Notes: generated by a model not told the origin, from the letters alone. DNA of 33,934 nucleotides from Bacteroidota bacterium (GCA_013286305.1 JABDFW010000032.1:1-33934), one strand, 5' to 3'. Counted from the stretch's first letter, positions 9,416-16,715 are shown. Translations and numbers: made by a program.

Positions 9416-10012
9416 TTAGGTTTTGCCCTGGCCGAATAATTTTTTATAGGTGCTTGCTTTAGACAGCTCGATCATTTCTCCCGGTTTCATCCCGTTTAAA
9501 GTAATGCCCTCAATGCGGTAACGGATAAGCCTCAATGTAGGAAAACCAATTTTTGCCGTCATCTTTCTTACCTGCCTGTTCTTTCCTTCCGTTAATATCA
9601 ATTTTATCCATGGTGCAGGTATCTGTTTTCTAAAACGTATGGGCGGAACCCGTTGCGGTACCTGTGGCTCCGCATCAAACAGTGTCGCCGTACATTTTTT
9701 TGTTTTGTATAATTTGCCATTTACACTTATCTCTACCCCGGCCTGTAATTGTGCCAGGCCATGCTGTGTAATATTACCCTCAACCTGCACCCAATATTCC
9801 CGTTGGTGTGCAAAGGATGGATGAAGCAGGCGGTTATTTAGCTGTGCATCATTCGTTAATATTAAAAGCCCCTCGCTGTCTTCATCAAGCCGCCCGACAG
9901 GATACACATCTTTAGGAACTTTAAAATAATCAGCAAGGGTTTGCTTGGCAAGCTTTGAAGTAAACTGCGGGAGTACCAAATATGGCTTATATGTAATGAA
10001 GTAATAGTGCAT
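9416..10012 (-). CDS. rluE: 23S rRNA pseudouridine synthase, RluE type (RsuA/RluB family without S4 domain)
   Basis: A 198-residue enzyme converting a uridine of large-subunit rRNA to pseudouridine. The catalytic motif V-G-R-L-D-E-D-S-E-G-L-L-I-L-T-N-D contains Asp43. Further family motifs are R-E-Y-W-V-Q-V-E-G and L-T-E-G-K-N-R-Q-V-R-K-M. Like E. coli RluE, it lacks the N-terminal S4 RNA-binding domain. I start at ATG 10012, giving M-H-Y-Y-F-I-T-Y-K-P; a TTG at 10090 would add 26 residues translated across two hairpins and would lie upstream of the probable transcription start. The exact target nucleotide is inferred by similarity to RluE, not shown. Confidence 0.87.
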   Translation of the reverse strand: MHYYFITYKPYLVLPQFTSKLAKQTLADYFKVPKDVYPVGRLDEDSEGLLILTNDAQLNNRLLHPSFAHQREYWVQVEGNITQHGLAQLQAGVEISVNGKLYKTKKCTATLFDAEPQVPQRVPPIRFRKQIPAPWIKLILTEGKNRQVRKMTAKIGFPTLRLIRYRIEGITLNGMKPGEMIELSKASTYKKLFGQGKT

Positions 10013-10038
10013 AAAAACCAAAATCCCGCAGATGCGGG
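10012..10038 (-). terminator. Terminator-like hairpin touching the rluE start codon
   Basis: Read on the minus strand, arms TCCCGCA and TGCGGGA (10032-10038 and 10023-10029) form a 7-bp stem, followed by a U-rich stretch (TTTTGGTTTTT) that runs straight into the rluE ATG. It has the shape of an intrinsic terminator but sits in front of a gene rather than after one, which suggests an attenuator. See findings. Confidence 0.6.
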
Positions 10039-10067
10039 ACTTTGTATATAGATGGGTTAGTAAGTAA

Positions 10068-10084
10068 CGGGAATAAAATTCCCG
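10068..10084 (-). other. 5'-end hairpin of the rluE leader
   Basis: A perfect 7-bp inverted repeat, CGGGAAT / ATTCCCG with a 3-base loop. It would be at the very 5' end of a transcript made from the promoter at 10088-10118. Its TTCCCG arm could pair with the CGGGA arm of the terminator-like hairpin downstream, allowing alternative structures. Confidence 0.55.
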
Positions 10085-10087
10085 ACA

Positions 10088-10118
10088 CAATATTAAAAAT
10101 ACTTTTTTCTAACACAAA
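10088..10118 (-). promoter_or_regulatory. Promoter of the rluE leader (-33/-7)
   Basis: On the minus strand TTTG (10115-10118), exactly 19 bases, then TAATATTG (10088-10095). This fits the Bacteroidota consensus TTTG-N19-TAnnTTTG with one mismatch in the -7 box. The predicted start is close to 10084, that is, at the base of the 10068-10084 hairpin. Confidence 0.6.
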
Positions 10119-10247
10119 AAATTTTTTAAACAATTTTATGCACATTTTTTTATTTGATTGTGAATAGCCGCGGCATTTTTATGCCTGGCACCACTAAAAA
10201 ATAAAGTTTCCATGCACTTTCAATGGATTAAAATTTACAATAACAAT

Positions 10248-10286
10248 CGCTGAAATAGTTATGAACAGGGCATTTCAGCGTTTTTT
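10248..10286 (+). terminator. Orphan intrinsic terminator on the plus strand
   Basis: CGCTGAAAT (10248-10256) and ATTTCAGCG (10272-10280) form a 9-bp stem with a 15-base loop, followed by TTTTTT. No plus-strand gene lies upstream between here and the divergent rluE gene, so it may end an unannotated short transcript from within about 10120-10247. That stretch holds a second small hairpin (GGCAT / ATGCC near 10175) and only very short reading frames. Confidence 0.6.
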
Positions 10287-10402
10287 AATTTTATTGATCT
10301 ATTTACTTTTGCCTTTCCTTAGCTTTTATTTTTCATGGCATGCGCCCCAAAATTTAAACTTGCGGGCGAATGTTAATTTTATTTCCCGCACCATGCACTT
10401 AT

Positions 10403-10410
10403 TACCTTTG
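10403..10410 (+). promoter_or_regulatory. -7 promoter box of lpxD-like gene
   Basis: TACCTTTG is an exact TAnnTTTG match 21 bases before the ATG at 10432. The -33 region is only AT-rich (TTTTATTT). A short leader of about 18 bases is implied. Confidence 0.5.
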
Positions 10411-10431
10411 TGCTTCTAAAAATTGCAGAAA

Positions 10432-11379
10432 ATGAAATTTCCCGCGCCCGTTACAGTACAATGGATAGCCGGCCTTATACATGCCGAAGTGATTGGTGAT
10501 GCATTATTAAATGCTTTTGGCATTAACGAAATACATAAAGTGGAAGAAGGCGATCTGTGCTTTGTAGATCATCCAAAATATTATGATAAGTGTTTAAAAA
10601 GTGCCGCAACACACATCATTATAAATACCAAAGATGTAACATTGCCCGGGGGAAAAACATTGCTGGTTGTTACCGACCCGTTTGAAGCATACCTTACAAT
10701 TGCAAACCACTTCAGGCCATTTACTCCGGCAACACAACCGGTAAGCAATACAGCAGTGATAGGACAAGGAAGTATAATAATGCCAAATGTTTTTGTTGGT
10801 AAAAATGTAAGGATAGGCAGCAATTGCATTATACATCCTAATGTAACCATTCATGATTATACGGAGATAGGTGACAACGTTATTATACAGTCAGGCACCG
10901 TTATTGGTAGCGACGCCTTTTATTACAATACAAAAAAGACGCGGGATGTGTGGTATAAACGAATGCAAAGCTGCGGCAATGTAATTATTGAAAATGATGT
11001 TGAAATAGGTGCCGGCTGCACTATTGACCGTGGGGTTACAGAAAGTACCAGGATAGGACAGGGTACTAAGATTGACAACATGGTGCACATAGGCCACGAC
11101 ACCAGTGTTGGCAAAAACTGTTTGTTCGCGGCGCAGGTGGGTATTGCAGGCGCAACGGTCATTGAAGATTGCGTAACACTATGGGGGCAGGTAGGTGTAA
11201 GCAAAACATTAACCATAGGGGCCAATGCCACAGTACTTGCACAAAGCGGCGTAGGTTCTTCCTTAAAAGGCAATAAAATATATTTTGGCTCGCCGGCTGA
11301 AGATGCAATTGCAAAGAAAAAAGAACTGGTTTGGATAAAACGAATACCGGAAATGTGGGAGAGGTTAAAGGGGTCGTAA
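10432..11379 (+). CDS. lpxD: UDP-3-O-acylglucosamine N-acyltransferase-like protein (LpxD)
   Basis: A 315-residue left-handed beta-helix acyltransferase; LpxD adds the N-linked 3-hydroxyacyl chain to UDP-3-O-acylglucosamine, the third step of lipid A synthesis. After a uridine-binding-like N-terminal domain (1-100) come hexapeptide repeats (about 105-275), including I-G-S-D-A-F-Y-Y, V-E-I-G-A-G-C-T-I-D-R-G and I-G-H-D with His222 at the position of the catalytic His of E. coli LpxD. I use ATG 10432 rather than the TTG nine bases upstream. No other lipid A gene is adjacent, so this could be a second LpxD copy or a paralogue acting on another sugar; Bacteroidota often carry one lpxD beside lpxC/fabZ. 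The catalytic family is clear, the precise acceptor less so. Confidence 0.85.
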   Translation: MKFPAPVTVQWIAGLIHAEVIGDALLNAFGINEIHKVEEGDLCFVDHPKYYDKCLKSAATHIIINTKDVTLPGGKTLLVVTDPFEAYLTIANHFRPFTPATQPVSNTAVIGQGSIIMPNVFVGKNVRIGSNCIIHPNVTIHDYTEIGDNVIIQSGTVIGSDAFYYNTKKTRDVWYKRMQSCGNVIIENDVEIGAGCTIDRGVTESTRIGQGTKIDNMVHIGHDTSVGKNCLFAAQVGIAGATVIEDCVTLWGQVGVSKTLTIGANATVLAQSGVGSSLKGNKIYFGSPAEDAIAKKKELVWIKRIPEMWERLKGS

Positions 11380-11420
11380 AATATTAGAGCAAAATAATTT
11401 TAAAAAAGTTATTTAGGCTA

Positions 11421-11537
11421 TTAGTCATTCAAAATACCTGGTACCGTTCCAGTAAATTTTAATTTGTCTTGCATTTTATTTTTTAAGGAATAATAATTGT
11501 CGCGATACTCTATAAGTCCAATTCGTTCTATCAGCAT
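11421..11537 (-). CDS. Possible 38-residue ORF of unknown function
   Basis: Downstream of the recA terminator there is a short reading frame from ATG 11537, giving M-L-I-E-R-I-G-L-I-E-Y-R-D-N-Y-Y followed by S-L-K-N-K-M-Q-D-K-L-K-F and ending G-I-L-N-D. It has a mixed, protein-like composition but no recognised family and no clear promoter. It may be a real small gene, a decayed gene tail, or chance. No function is proposed. Confidence 0.2.
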   Translation of the reverse strand: MLIERIGLIEYRDNYYSLKNKMQDKLKFTGTVPGILND

Positions 11538-11555
11538 AAAGATAAATAAGCATAT

Positions 11556-11585
11556 AAAAAACCGTCACGTAAACACGTGACGGTT
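11556..11585 (-). terminator. Intrinsic terminator of recA
   Basis: AACCGTCACGT and ACGTGACGGTT (11560-11570 / 11575-11585) make a perfect 11-bp stem with a 4-base loop. On the minus strand it is followed by TTTTTT, 34 bases after the recA stop codon. Confidence 0.88.
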
Positions 11586-11618
11586 ATACTTACTAACCCA
11601 CCTAAAAAATCCAAAACA

Positions 11619-12632
11619 TTATTCAGTAGCAACAGGTGTTGCAGCTTCCATTATTTTAGCCCTTATTTTAGTTTCAATCTCATTGGCCAATTCAGGGTTA
11701 TCGCGCAGTAAAATTTTAACCGCTTCACGGCCCTGCCCAAGTTTACTTGTTTCGTAGCTAAACCAGCTTCCGCTTTTTTGTATAACGGCAAGCTCAACAC
11801 CCATATCAATTATTTCACCCACTTTACTTATCCCTTCTCCAAAAATTATATCAAACTCTGCGCTCCGGAAAGGCGGCGCTACTTTGTTTTTTACCACTTT
11901 TACTTTTACACGGTTACCCACCGCTTCGTCGCCATCTTTTATTTGTGCAAGGCGGCGAATATCCAACCTCACAGAAGCATAAAATTTAAGCGCATTACCA
12001 CCGGTAGTAACTTCGGGATTACCAAACATTACACCTATCTTTTCACGCAACTGGTTAATAAAAATGCAAATAGTATTTGTTTTGCTTATGGTAGCGGTAA
12101 GCTTACGCAAAGCCTGGCTCATTAACCTTGCCTGCAAGCCCATTTTACTGTCCCCCATCTCTCCTTCCAGTTCGCCTTTGGGTACCAGTGCGGCAACGGA
12201 GTCAATAACTACTACATCCAGCGCGCCGGACAATATTAGCCTGTCTGCAATTTCCAAGGCCTGCTCGCCATAATCCGGTTGTGATATCAATAAATTGTCA
12301 ACATCCACACCTAATTTCTGCGCATAGCCGCTATCAAAAGCATGCTCAGCATCTATAATGGCGCAAATGCCACCCTTCTTTTGCGCTTCCGCAATAACAT
12401 GTATGGCAATGGTTGTTTTACCAGACGATTCAGGGCCATATATTTCTACTACCCTTCCTTTGGGCAACCCGCCAATACCGAGTGCTACATCCAGGCCGAT
12501 AGAGCCTGTGGAAATTATTTCCTGTATCCTTTCTGCCCGTTCATTCATCATCATTACGCTTCCTTTCCCAAAATCTTTGTCTATTTTGTCTATGGTAAGT
12601 TTAAGCGCTTTAAGTTTTTCTGTATTTATCAT
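11619..12632 (-). CDS. recA: Recombinase RecA
   Basis: A 337-residue DNA-dependent ATPase that forms filaments on single-stranded DNA, drives homologous pairing, and acts as co-protease where an SOS system exists. The Walker A loop G-P-E-S-S-G-K-T-T lies at 66-74, Walker B as [11 protein letters not shown], the L2 loop at [20 protein letters not shown], and an acidic C-terminal tail is shortened. ATG 12632 (M-I-N-T-E-K) is preferred over a TTG 21 bases upstream, which overlaps the -7 promoter box. It is a single-gene unit with its own promoter and terminator; no LexA-type box was recognised. Confidence 0.98.
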   Translation of the reverse strand: MINTEKLKALKLTIDKIDKDFGKGSVMMMNERAERIQEIISTGSIGLDVALGIGGLPKGRVVEIYGPESSGKTTIAIHVIAEAQKKGGICAIIDAEHAFDSGYAQKLGVDVDNLLISQPDYGEQALEIADRLILSGALDVVVIDSVAALVPKGELEGEMGDSKMGLQARLMSQALRKLTATISKTNTICIFINQLREKIGVMFGNPEVTTGGNALKFYASVRLDIRRLAQIKDGDEAVGNRVKVKVVKNKVAPPFRSAEFDIIFGEGISKVGEIIDMGVELAVIQKSGSWFSYETSKLGQGREAVKILLRDNPELANEIETKIRAKIMEAATPVATE

Positions 12633-12650
12633 AATCTTGCTATTTTTCTT

Positions 12651-12681
12651 CAAATGTAGTCAGGCTGTAAAAATAAATAAA
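12651..12681 (-). promoter_or_regulatory. recA promoter (-33/-7)
   Basis: On the minus strand TACATTTG (12651-12658) is an exact TAnnTTTG box; TTTA lies exactly 19 bases upstream (12678-12681) at the -33 position. The predicted leader is about 15 bases before ATG 12632. Confidence 0.6.
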
Positions 12682-12851
12682 TAATTTATATAAACTAATT
12701 TATTTAGTATTATTTTGATAAATTATTTGGGAGGTGGCCGGGAGTTAAAAAGTTCACAAGTTTTAACCGATGCCGGGCTACTCCCGTTTAAACTATTGTG
12801 CCTTTAAACGTTTTATCCCCTACTTTAGCGCTATCTAATTATTTGCGTGTT

Positions 12852-14600
12852 ATGAAAAGAAGAATGATCGTGTTGCTTGTTATTATCTCATCCATTACAT
12901 CATACGCCCAGCAAAAAACCTATTGCAACCCTATAAATATTGATTATGGTTATTGCCCCATCCCCAATTTTGCCGAACAGGGCAAACACAGGGCAACAGC
13001 TGACCCCACCATTACCTTATTCAAAGGTGATTATTACCTGTTCTCCACTAACCAATGGGGCTATTGGTGGAGCACCGACATGCTAAATTGGAAATTTGTG
13101 CCGAGGAAATTTTTAAAGCCCTACCAAACAGCTAAACCCATATATGATGAGTTATGCGCACCTGCAACGCTGGTGCTACACGATACTTTGCTGGTGATCG
13201 GTTCAACCTATTCGCTGGACTTTCCCTTATGGATGAGTACCAACCCACGTGTTGATGATTGGAAAGAGGCTGTTGATTCCTTTAAGGTTGGTGCATGGGA
13301 TCCCGGCTTATTCCTGGATGATGATAACAGGATATATATTTATTTTGGTTCAAGCAATACTTACCCAACTTATGGGCAGGAAATTGACCGTAAAACCTTT
13401 CAGCCAATAGGCGAACGTAAAGAGCTGCTGCATTTAAATGACAGTATTCACGGGTGGGAGCGCTTTGGCGAGTACAACGACAATACTTTTCTTAAACCCT
13501 TTATTGAAGGCTCATGGATGAATAAACACAACGGTAAATATTATTTGCAGTATGGTGCACCGGGAACAGAATTCAGTGGTTATGGGGATGGGGTTTACAC
13601 AAGCGATAAACCTATGGGGCCTTTTACTTATCAAAGCCACAACCCATTCTCTTACAAACCGGGCGGCTTTGCGCGTGGTGCCGGCCATGGCGCTACGTAC
13701 CAGGATAAATATGGCAATTGGTGGCATGTATCAACCATTGTTATAGGTACAAAAAATAACTTTGAAAGAAGGATAGGTATATGGCCTGCAGGTTTTGATA
13801 AAGATGATATTTTATACTGCAACACCGCGTACGGCGATTACCCCACCTGGCTTGCAGAAGGAAAAGAAGATCATTTAGCAGGCAGGTTTACCGGCTGGAT
13901 GCTCCTTAACTATAACAAGCCTGTTACAGTTTCTTCAACGCTGGGAGGGCACGAACCCAACTATGCGGTAGATGAGAGCATAAAAACATACTGGAGCGCA
14001 AAAACGGGCGATAAAGCCGAATGGATTGAAACAGACATGGGCAATATTAGCACGGTACGTGCTATACAAATAAACTATGCCGACCAGGATGCCACCACCA
14101 TGGGTAAGATACCCGGCCTGTACCACCAGTATAAAATATCTTCTTCTGAAGATGGAAAGATTTGGAAAACATTGGTTGATAAAAGTCAAAATCAAACAGA
14201 TGTACCGCACGATTATATAGAATTGGCTTCACCTGTTCAGGCACGTTTTATAAAAATGGAAAATATTCACATGCCATCCGGCAAATTCGCTTTAAGCGGC
14301 CTACGGGTATTTGGCAATGGCAATGGCAGCAAACCGGATACTGTGAAGCATTTTGTGGTATTGCGTGGCGATACAGATACACGCAACGCGTGGCTTAAAT
14401 GGCAGGCCTCTGACGATGCCACAGGATACACTATTTATTGCGGTATTGCGCCGGATAAGATTTATACCAATGTAATGGTGTATGGCAATAATGAATATTA
14501 TTTTAAAGCCATGGATAAGGATAAACCCTATTATTTTACGATAGAGGCATTTAATGAAAATGGAATTTCTGCGAGAACGCAGGTGGTGAAAGTTGAATAA
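12852..14600 (+). CDS. Secreted GH43-family glycosidase with F5/8C and FN3-like domains
   Basis: A 582-residue protein. ATG 12852 opens a signal peptide (M-K-R-R-M-I-V-L-L-V..., cleavage near A-Q at 19-20); a GTG 54 bases upstream would bury it. The five-bladed GH43 fold (about 25-345) shows the three catalytic acids by position: T-A-D-P-T (Asp51, base), W-D-P-G-L (Asp150, pKa modulator) and I-E-G-S-W (Glu219, acid). GH43 enzymes act on xylan, arabinan and related plant glycans; the exact linkage is unknown. Residues about 368-500 look like a discoidin/F5/8C carbohydrate-binding module and about 505-582 like fibronectin III. There is no type IX sorting domain and no lipobox, so periplasmic location is likely. 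No SusC/SusD pair or regulator is adjacent, so it is not in a classical polysaccharide utilisation locus here. Confidence 0.88.
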   Translation: MKRRMIVLLVIISSITSYAQQKTYCNPINIDYGYCPIPNFAEQGKHRATADPTITLFKGDYYLFSTNQWGYWWSTDMLNWKFVPRKFLKPYQTAKPIYDELCAPATLVLHDTLLVIGSTYSLDFPLWMSTNPRVDDWKEAVDSFKVGAWDPGLFLDDDNRIYIYFGSSNTYPTYGQEIDRKTFQPIGERKELLHLNDSIHGWERFGEYNDNTFLKPFIEGSWMNKHNGKYYLQYGAPGTEFSGYGDGVYTSDKPMGPFTYQSHNPFSYKPGGFARGAGHGATYQDKYGNWWHVSTIVIGTKNNFERRIGIWPAGFDKDDILYCNTAYGDYPTWLAEGKEDHLAGRFTGWMLLNYNKPVTVSSTLGGHEPNYAVDESIKTYWSAKTGDKAEWIETDMGNISTVRAIQINYADQDATTMGKIPGLYHQYKISSSEDGKIWKTLVDKSQNQTDVPHDYIELASPVQARFIKMENIHMPSGKFALSGLRVFGNGNGSKPDTVKHFVVLRGDTDTRNAWLKWQASDDATGYTIYCGIAPDKIYTNVMVYGNNEYYFKAMDKDKPYYFTIEAFNENGISARTQVVKVE

Positions 14601-14654
14601 GGCCTAAGGAAGAAACAAGGAACACAAAAAGGCAACTGTCATCTTCTTTTGCCT

Positions 14655-14662
14655 TATCTTTG
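14655..14662 (+). promoter_or_regulatory. -7 promoter box of pyrF
   Basis: TATCTTTG matches TAnnTTTG exactly and ends only five bases before the pyrF ATG at 14668, implying a leaderless or nearly leaderless mRNA. No good -33 box is seen. Confidence 0.5.
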
Positions 14663-14667
14663 CACCG

Positions 14668-15483
14668 ATGAACCGTTTGCAACTGATTGAGCAGATACAA
14701 CAAAAGAAAACTTTTTTGTGTGTGGGGTTGGATACGGATATTACCAAAATACCTAAGCACCTGCAGCACCATCCCGATGCTGTGTTACGCTTTAATAAAG
14801 CGATCATTGATGCTACAAAAGACTACTGCGTTGCTTACAAAATAAACACGGCTTTTTACGAATCGTTGGGGCTAAAAGGCTGGGAGGCCATGGAACAAAC
14901 GCTGCACTATATTCCCGAATCACATTTTACAATAGCCGATGCAAAACGCGGCGATATTGGCAACACCTCTGCACAATATGCAAGAACTTTTTTTGAAACA
15001 CTGCCCTTTGATGCGGTAACTGTTGCGCCTTATATGGGCGAGGACAGCGTGCGCCCATTTCTTGAATACGAGAATAAGTTTGCGATAGTATTGGGCTTAA
15101 CATCTAATGAAGGTTCACATGATTTTCAAAAACTGATGGTAATTCGCAATACTGACCAGGAAAGATATTTATACCAAACGCTTATAGAAAAAGTAGCAGG
15201 CTGGGGCACGCCTGACAATCTTATGTTTGTAGTGGGCGCCACAAGGGCAAGCGACCTTAAAGATATACGCACTATTATCCCCGATAACTTCTTGTTAGTA
15301 CCGGGCGTAGGCGCACAAGGCGGCAGCCTGGAAGAAGTTGCCAAATATGGAATGAATAAATATTGCGGGCTGCTGGTAAATGCAAGCAGGGCGGTTATTT
15401 ATGCATCCTCCGGTGAAGGGTTTGCCGATGACGCCGCAAAAGCTTCAATGGAATATGCGGAGGAGATGAAGGGCTATTTGTAA
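14668..15483 (+). CDS. pyrF: Orotidine 5'-phosphate decarboxylase (PyrF, type 2)
   Basis: Catalyses the last step of UMP synthesis, decarboxylation of OMP, in the cytoplasm. The 271-residue length and the motif [12 protein letters not shown], with the catalytic D91-x-K93 pair, identify the longer type 2 (TIGR02127) family found in Bacteroidota, Actinobacteria and others. Other signatures are F-L-C-V-G-L-D-T-D near the N-terminus and [10 protein letters not shown] in the phosphate-binding region. No other pyrimidine gene is nearby. It follows the GH43 gene by 67 bases but has its own promoter candidate. High confidence. Confidence 0.96.
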   Translation: MNRLQLIEQIQQKKTFLCVGLDTDITKIPKHLQHHPDAVLRFNKAIIDATKDYCVAYKINTAFYESLGLKGWEAMEQTLHYIPESHFTIADAKRGDIGNTSAQYARTFFETLPFDAVTVAPYMGEDSVRPFLEYENKFAIVLGLTSNEGSHDFQKLMVIRNTDQERYLYQTLIEKVAGWGTPDNLMFVVGATRASDLKDIRTIIPDNFLLVPGVGAQGGSLEEVAKYGMNKYCGLLVNASRAVIYASSGEGFADDAAKASMEYAEEMKGYL

Positions 15484-15705
15484 GACAGGTTTAAATTTGA
15501 AGCCAGAAGAATAGATGATCGGAATGAGTTAATAATTAAGATTACCTCACTAAGTAATAACGAATGGATATGGAAAGTTTTAGAACGGAAGAATGAAAAT
15601 AAAGTACTTTTTACCTCAAAAATTCTTCCTACAGAACAGCGATGTATCGATCAAATTAGAAATTTGTTCGATTGGGCACCGGAAAATCTTTATATTTTCT
15701 CGTGA
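15484..15705 (+). pseudogene. Start-less ORF directly after pyrF (gene remnant?)
   Basis: In the same frame as pyrF, immediately after its TAA, 73 sense codons are open before TGA 15703-15705. The product has a protein-like composition (R-F-K-F-E-A-R-R-I-D-D-R-N, then N-N-E-W-I-W-K-V-L-E-R, ending W-A-P-E-N-L-Y-I-F-S) but contains no ATG and no obvious GTG/TTG start near its front. It is best read as a decayed or 5'-truncated gene, possibly a remnant carried in by rearrangement. No family recognised; could be chance. Confidence 0.3.
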
Positions 15706-15752
15706 TTTTAAGAGACTGTTCTAAATTTTAAATATCTTATACAAGCTAAATG

Positions 15753-15845
15753 CACTTTGGCTAAAGCCAATACCAATTGTATTTATAACCCCAGCTTTAA
15801 AGCTGGGGTTAATTGAAGAAAGTGCGAACGGCTTTAGCCAAAGTG
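15753..15845. repeat. 93-bp nested palindromic element (REP/MITE-like)
   Basis: Outer arms CACTTTGGCTAAAGCC (15753-15768) and its exact complement (15830-15845), 16 bp each, flank an inner perfect 26-bp palindrome at 15786-15811 (centre AGCTTTAAAGCT, ends CCCC/GGGG). No transposase gene and no clear target duplication are present. The structure resembles REP-type palindromic elements mobilised by Y1 (RAYT) transposases, or a small MITE; that is inference. Confidence 0.7.
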
Positions 15846-15902
15846 TATTTTTAGATAAAACTTTAAACAGTCATTAGGAATACTCACTATAATCAGAAAA
15901 AC

Positions 15903-15910
15903 TATCTTTG
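15903..15910 (+). promoter_or_regulatory. Possible -7 box for scoB
   Basis: TATCTTTG is an exact TAnnTTTG match 149 bases before the scoB ATG, just after the palindromic element. It would give a structured leader that includes the hairpin at 15988-16005. No -33 box recognised. Confidence 0.35.
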
Positions 15911-15987
15911 TCCCACAAATAATAAGACGATGAAGTGCTTGCGACGCCCGCCTGAATGACAAAGTCGGGCAGGCAACGATGCTGCAA

Positions 15988-16005
15988 TCCCGCCTTAAAG
16001 CGGGA
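15988..16005. repeat. TCCCGC...GCGGGA hairpin
   Basis: A 6-bp stem with a 6-base loop, preceded by AA and followed by CAAAA, with no T run on either strand. The same arm sequence occurs at 10023-10038 and 22220-22241. Just upstream (15949-15973) are further imperfect pairings, GCCCG/CGGGC and GCCTG/CAGGC. Confidence 0.5.
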
Positions 16006-16020
16006 CAAAAGCCGGTATCC

Positions 16021-16056
16021 AAAAATCTGAAATCTGAAATCAATAAATCTGCAATC
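16021..16056. repeat. Degenerate period-7 repeat (TGAAATC)n before scoB
   Basis: Units AAAAATC, TGAAATC, TGAAATC, an 8-base AATAAATC, and TGCAATC run up to two bases before the scoB start codon. Low-complexity heptamer tract; it occupies the position where a ribosome-binding region would be. Confidence 0.6.
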
Positions 16057-16058
16057 GT

Positions 16059-16715
16059 ATGGCTTTAGATAAATATGGAATTGCTAAACGTATTGCGCAG
16101 GAACTGCGTGATGGCATGTACGTAAACCTGGGCATAGGCATACCTACGCTTGTGGCTAATTTTATCCCGGAAGGTATGAGCGTGGTATTGCAGAGCGAAA
16201 ACGGCATACTGGGCATGGGGCCTTACCCTACAGAAGAGGAAATTGATGCTGACCTTATTAACGCGGGCAAAGAAACTGTTACCATTATTAAAGGCGGCGC
16301 TTTTTTTGACAGTGCCGAAAGCTTTGGAATGATACGTGCCGGTAAAATTGATCTTACCGTTTTGGGTGCGATGGAAGTGAGCGATACGGGTGATATTGCC
16401 AACTGGAAAATTCCGGGTAAAATGGTCAAGGGCATGGGTGGAGCGATGGACCTGGTAGCGAGCGCGAAAAATATAATTGTCGCTATGCAACATACTAATC
16501 CAAAAGGAGAAAGCAAATTATTGCCTGAATGTACGTTGCCGTTAACCGGCGTAAAATGCGTAAAAAAAATAGTGACCGAATTGGCCGTGATGGATGTTAC
16601 GCCAAAAGGGTTTTTATTGAAGGAGCGTGCGCCCGGCGTTACCGTTGAAGAAATCAAAAGCAAAACCGCAGGCAGGCTTACCATACCTGCCGATGTGCCT
16701 GAAATGATTTTATAA
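16059..16715 (+). CDS. scoB: 3-oxoacid CoA-transferase, subunit B
   Basis: Subunit B of succinyl-CoA:3-ketoacid (or acetate/butyrate-acetoacetate) CoA transferase, which moves CoA between succinyl-CoA and acetoacetate in ketone-body and short-chain acid use. The 218-residue length is typical. The catalytic glutamate is in [10 protein letters not shown] (Glu47), after [14 protein letters not shown] and L-P-L-T-G follow. Subunit A is normally next to it but is absent here, so it must be elsewhere on the chromosome. The start is ATG 16059, which opens with the usual M-A-L-D-K family start. The gene is flanked by repeats on both sides and faces a convergent gene. Confidence 0.93.
   Translation: MALDKYGIAKRIAQELRDGMYVNLGIGIPTLVANFIPEGMSVVLQSENGILGMGPYPTEEEIDADLINAGKETVTIIKGGAFFDSAESFGMIRAGKIDLTVLGAMEVSDTGDIANWKIPGKMVKGMGGAMDLVASAKNIIVAMQHTNPKGESKLLPECTLPLTGVKCVKKIVTELAVMDVTPKGFLLKERAPGVTVEEIKSKTAGRLTIPADVPEMIL

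Noticed and set aside
9416-10090. Longer rluE from a TTG at 10090
   Set aside because: The extra 26 codons cross two hairpins and begin upstream of the predicted transcription start; the family start fits ATG 10012.
10261-10419. 52-codon hydrophobic plus-strand frame starting in the loop of the orphan terminator
   Set aside because: It is driven by T-rich DNA, starts inside a terminator hairpin and ends across the lpxD promoter box; no support as a gene.
11778-12684. Several plus-strand frames opposite recA
   Set aside because: Shadows of the highly conserved recA gene.
12852-14600. GH43 gene as part of a polysaccharide utilisation locus
   Set aside because: No SusC/SusD-like pair, sensor or further glycosidases are adjacent.
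16065-16684. Two antisense frames of 142 and 153 codons over scoB
   Set aside because: scoB is complete and recognisable; the antisense products lack motifs.
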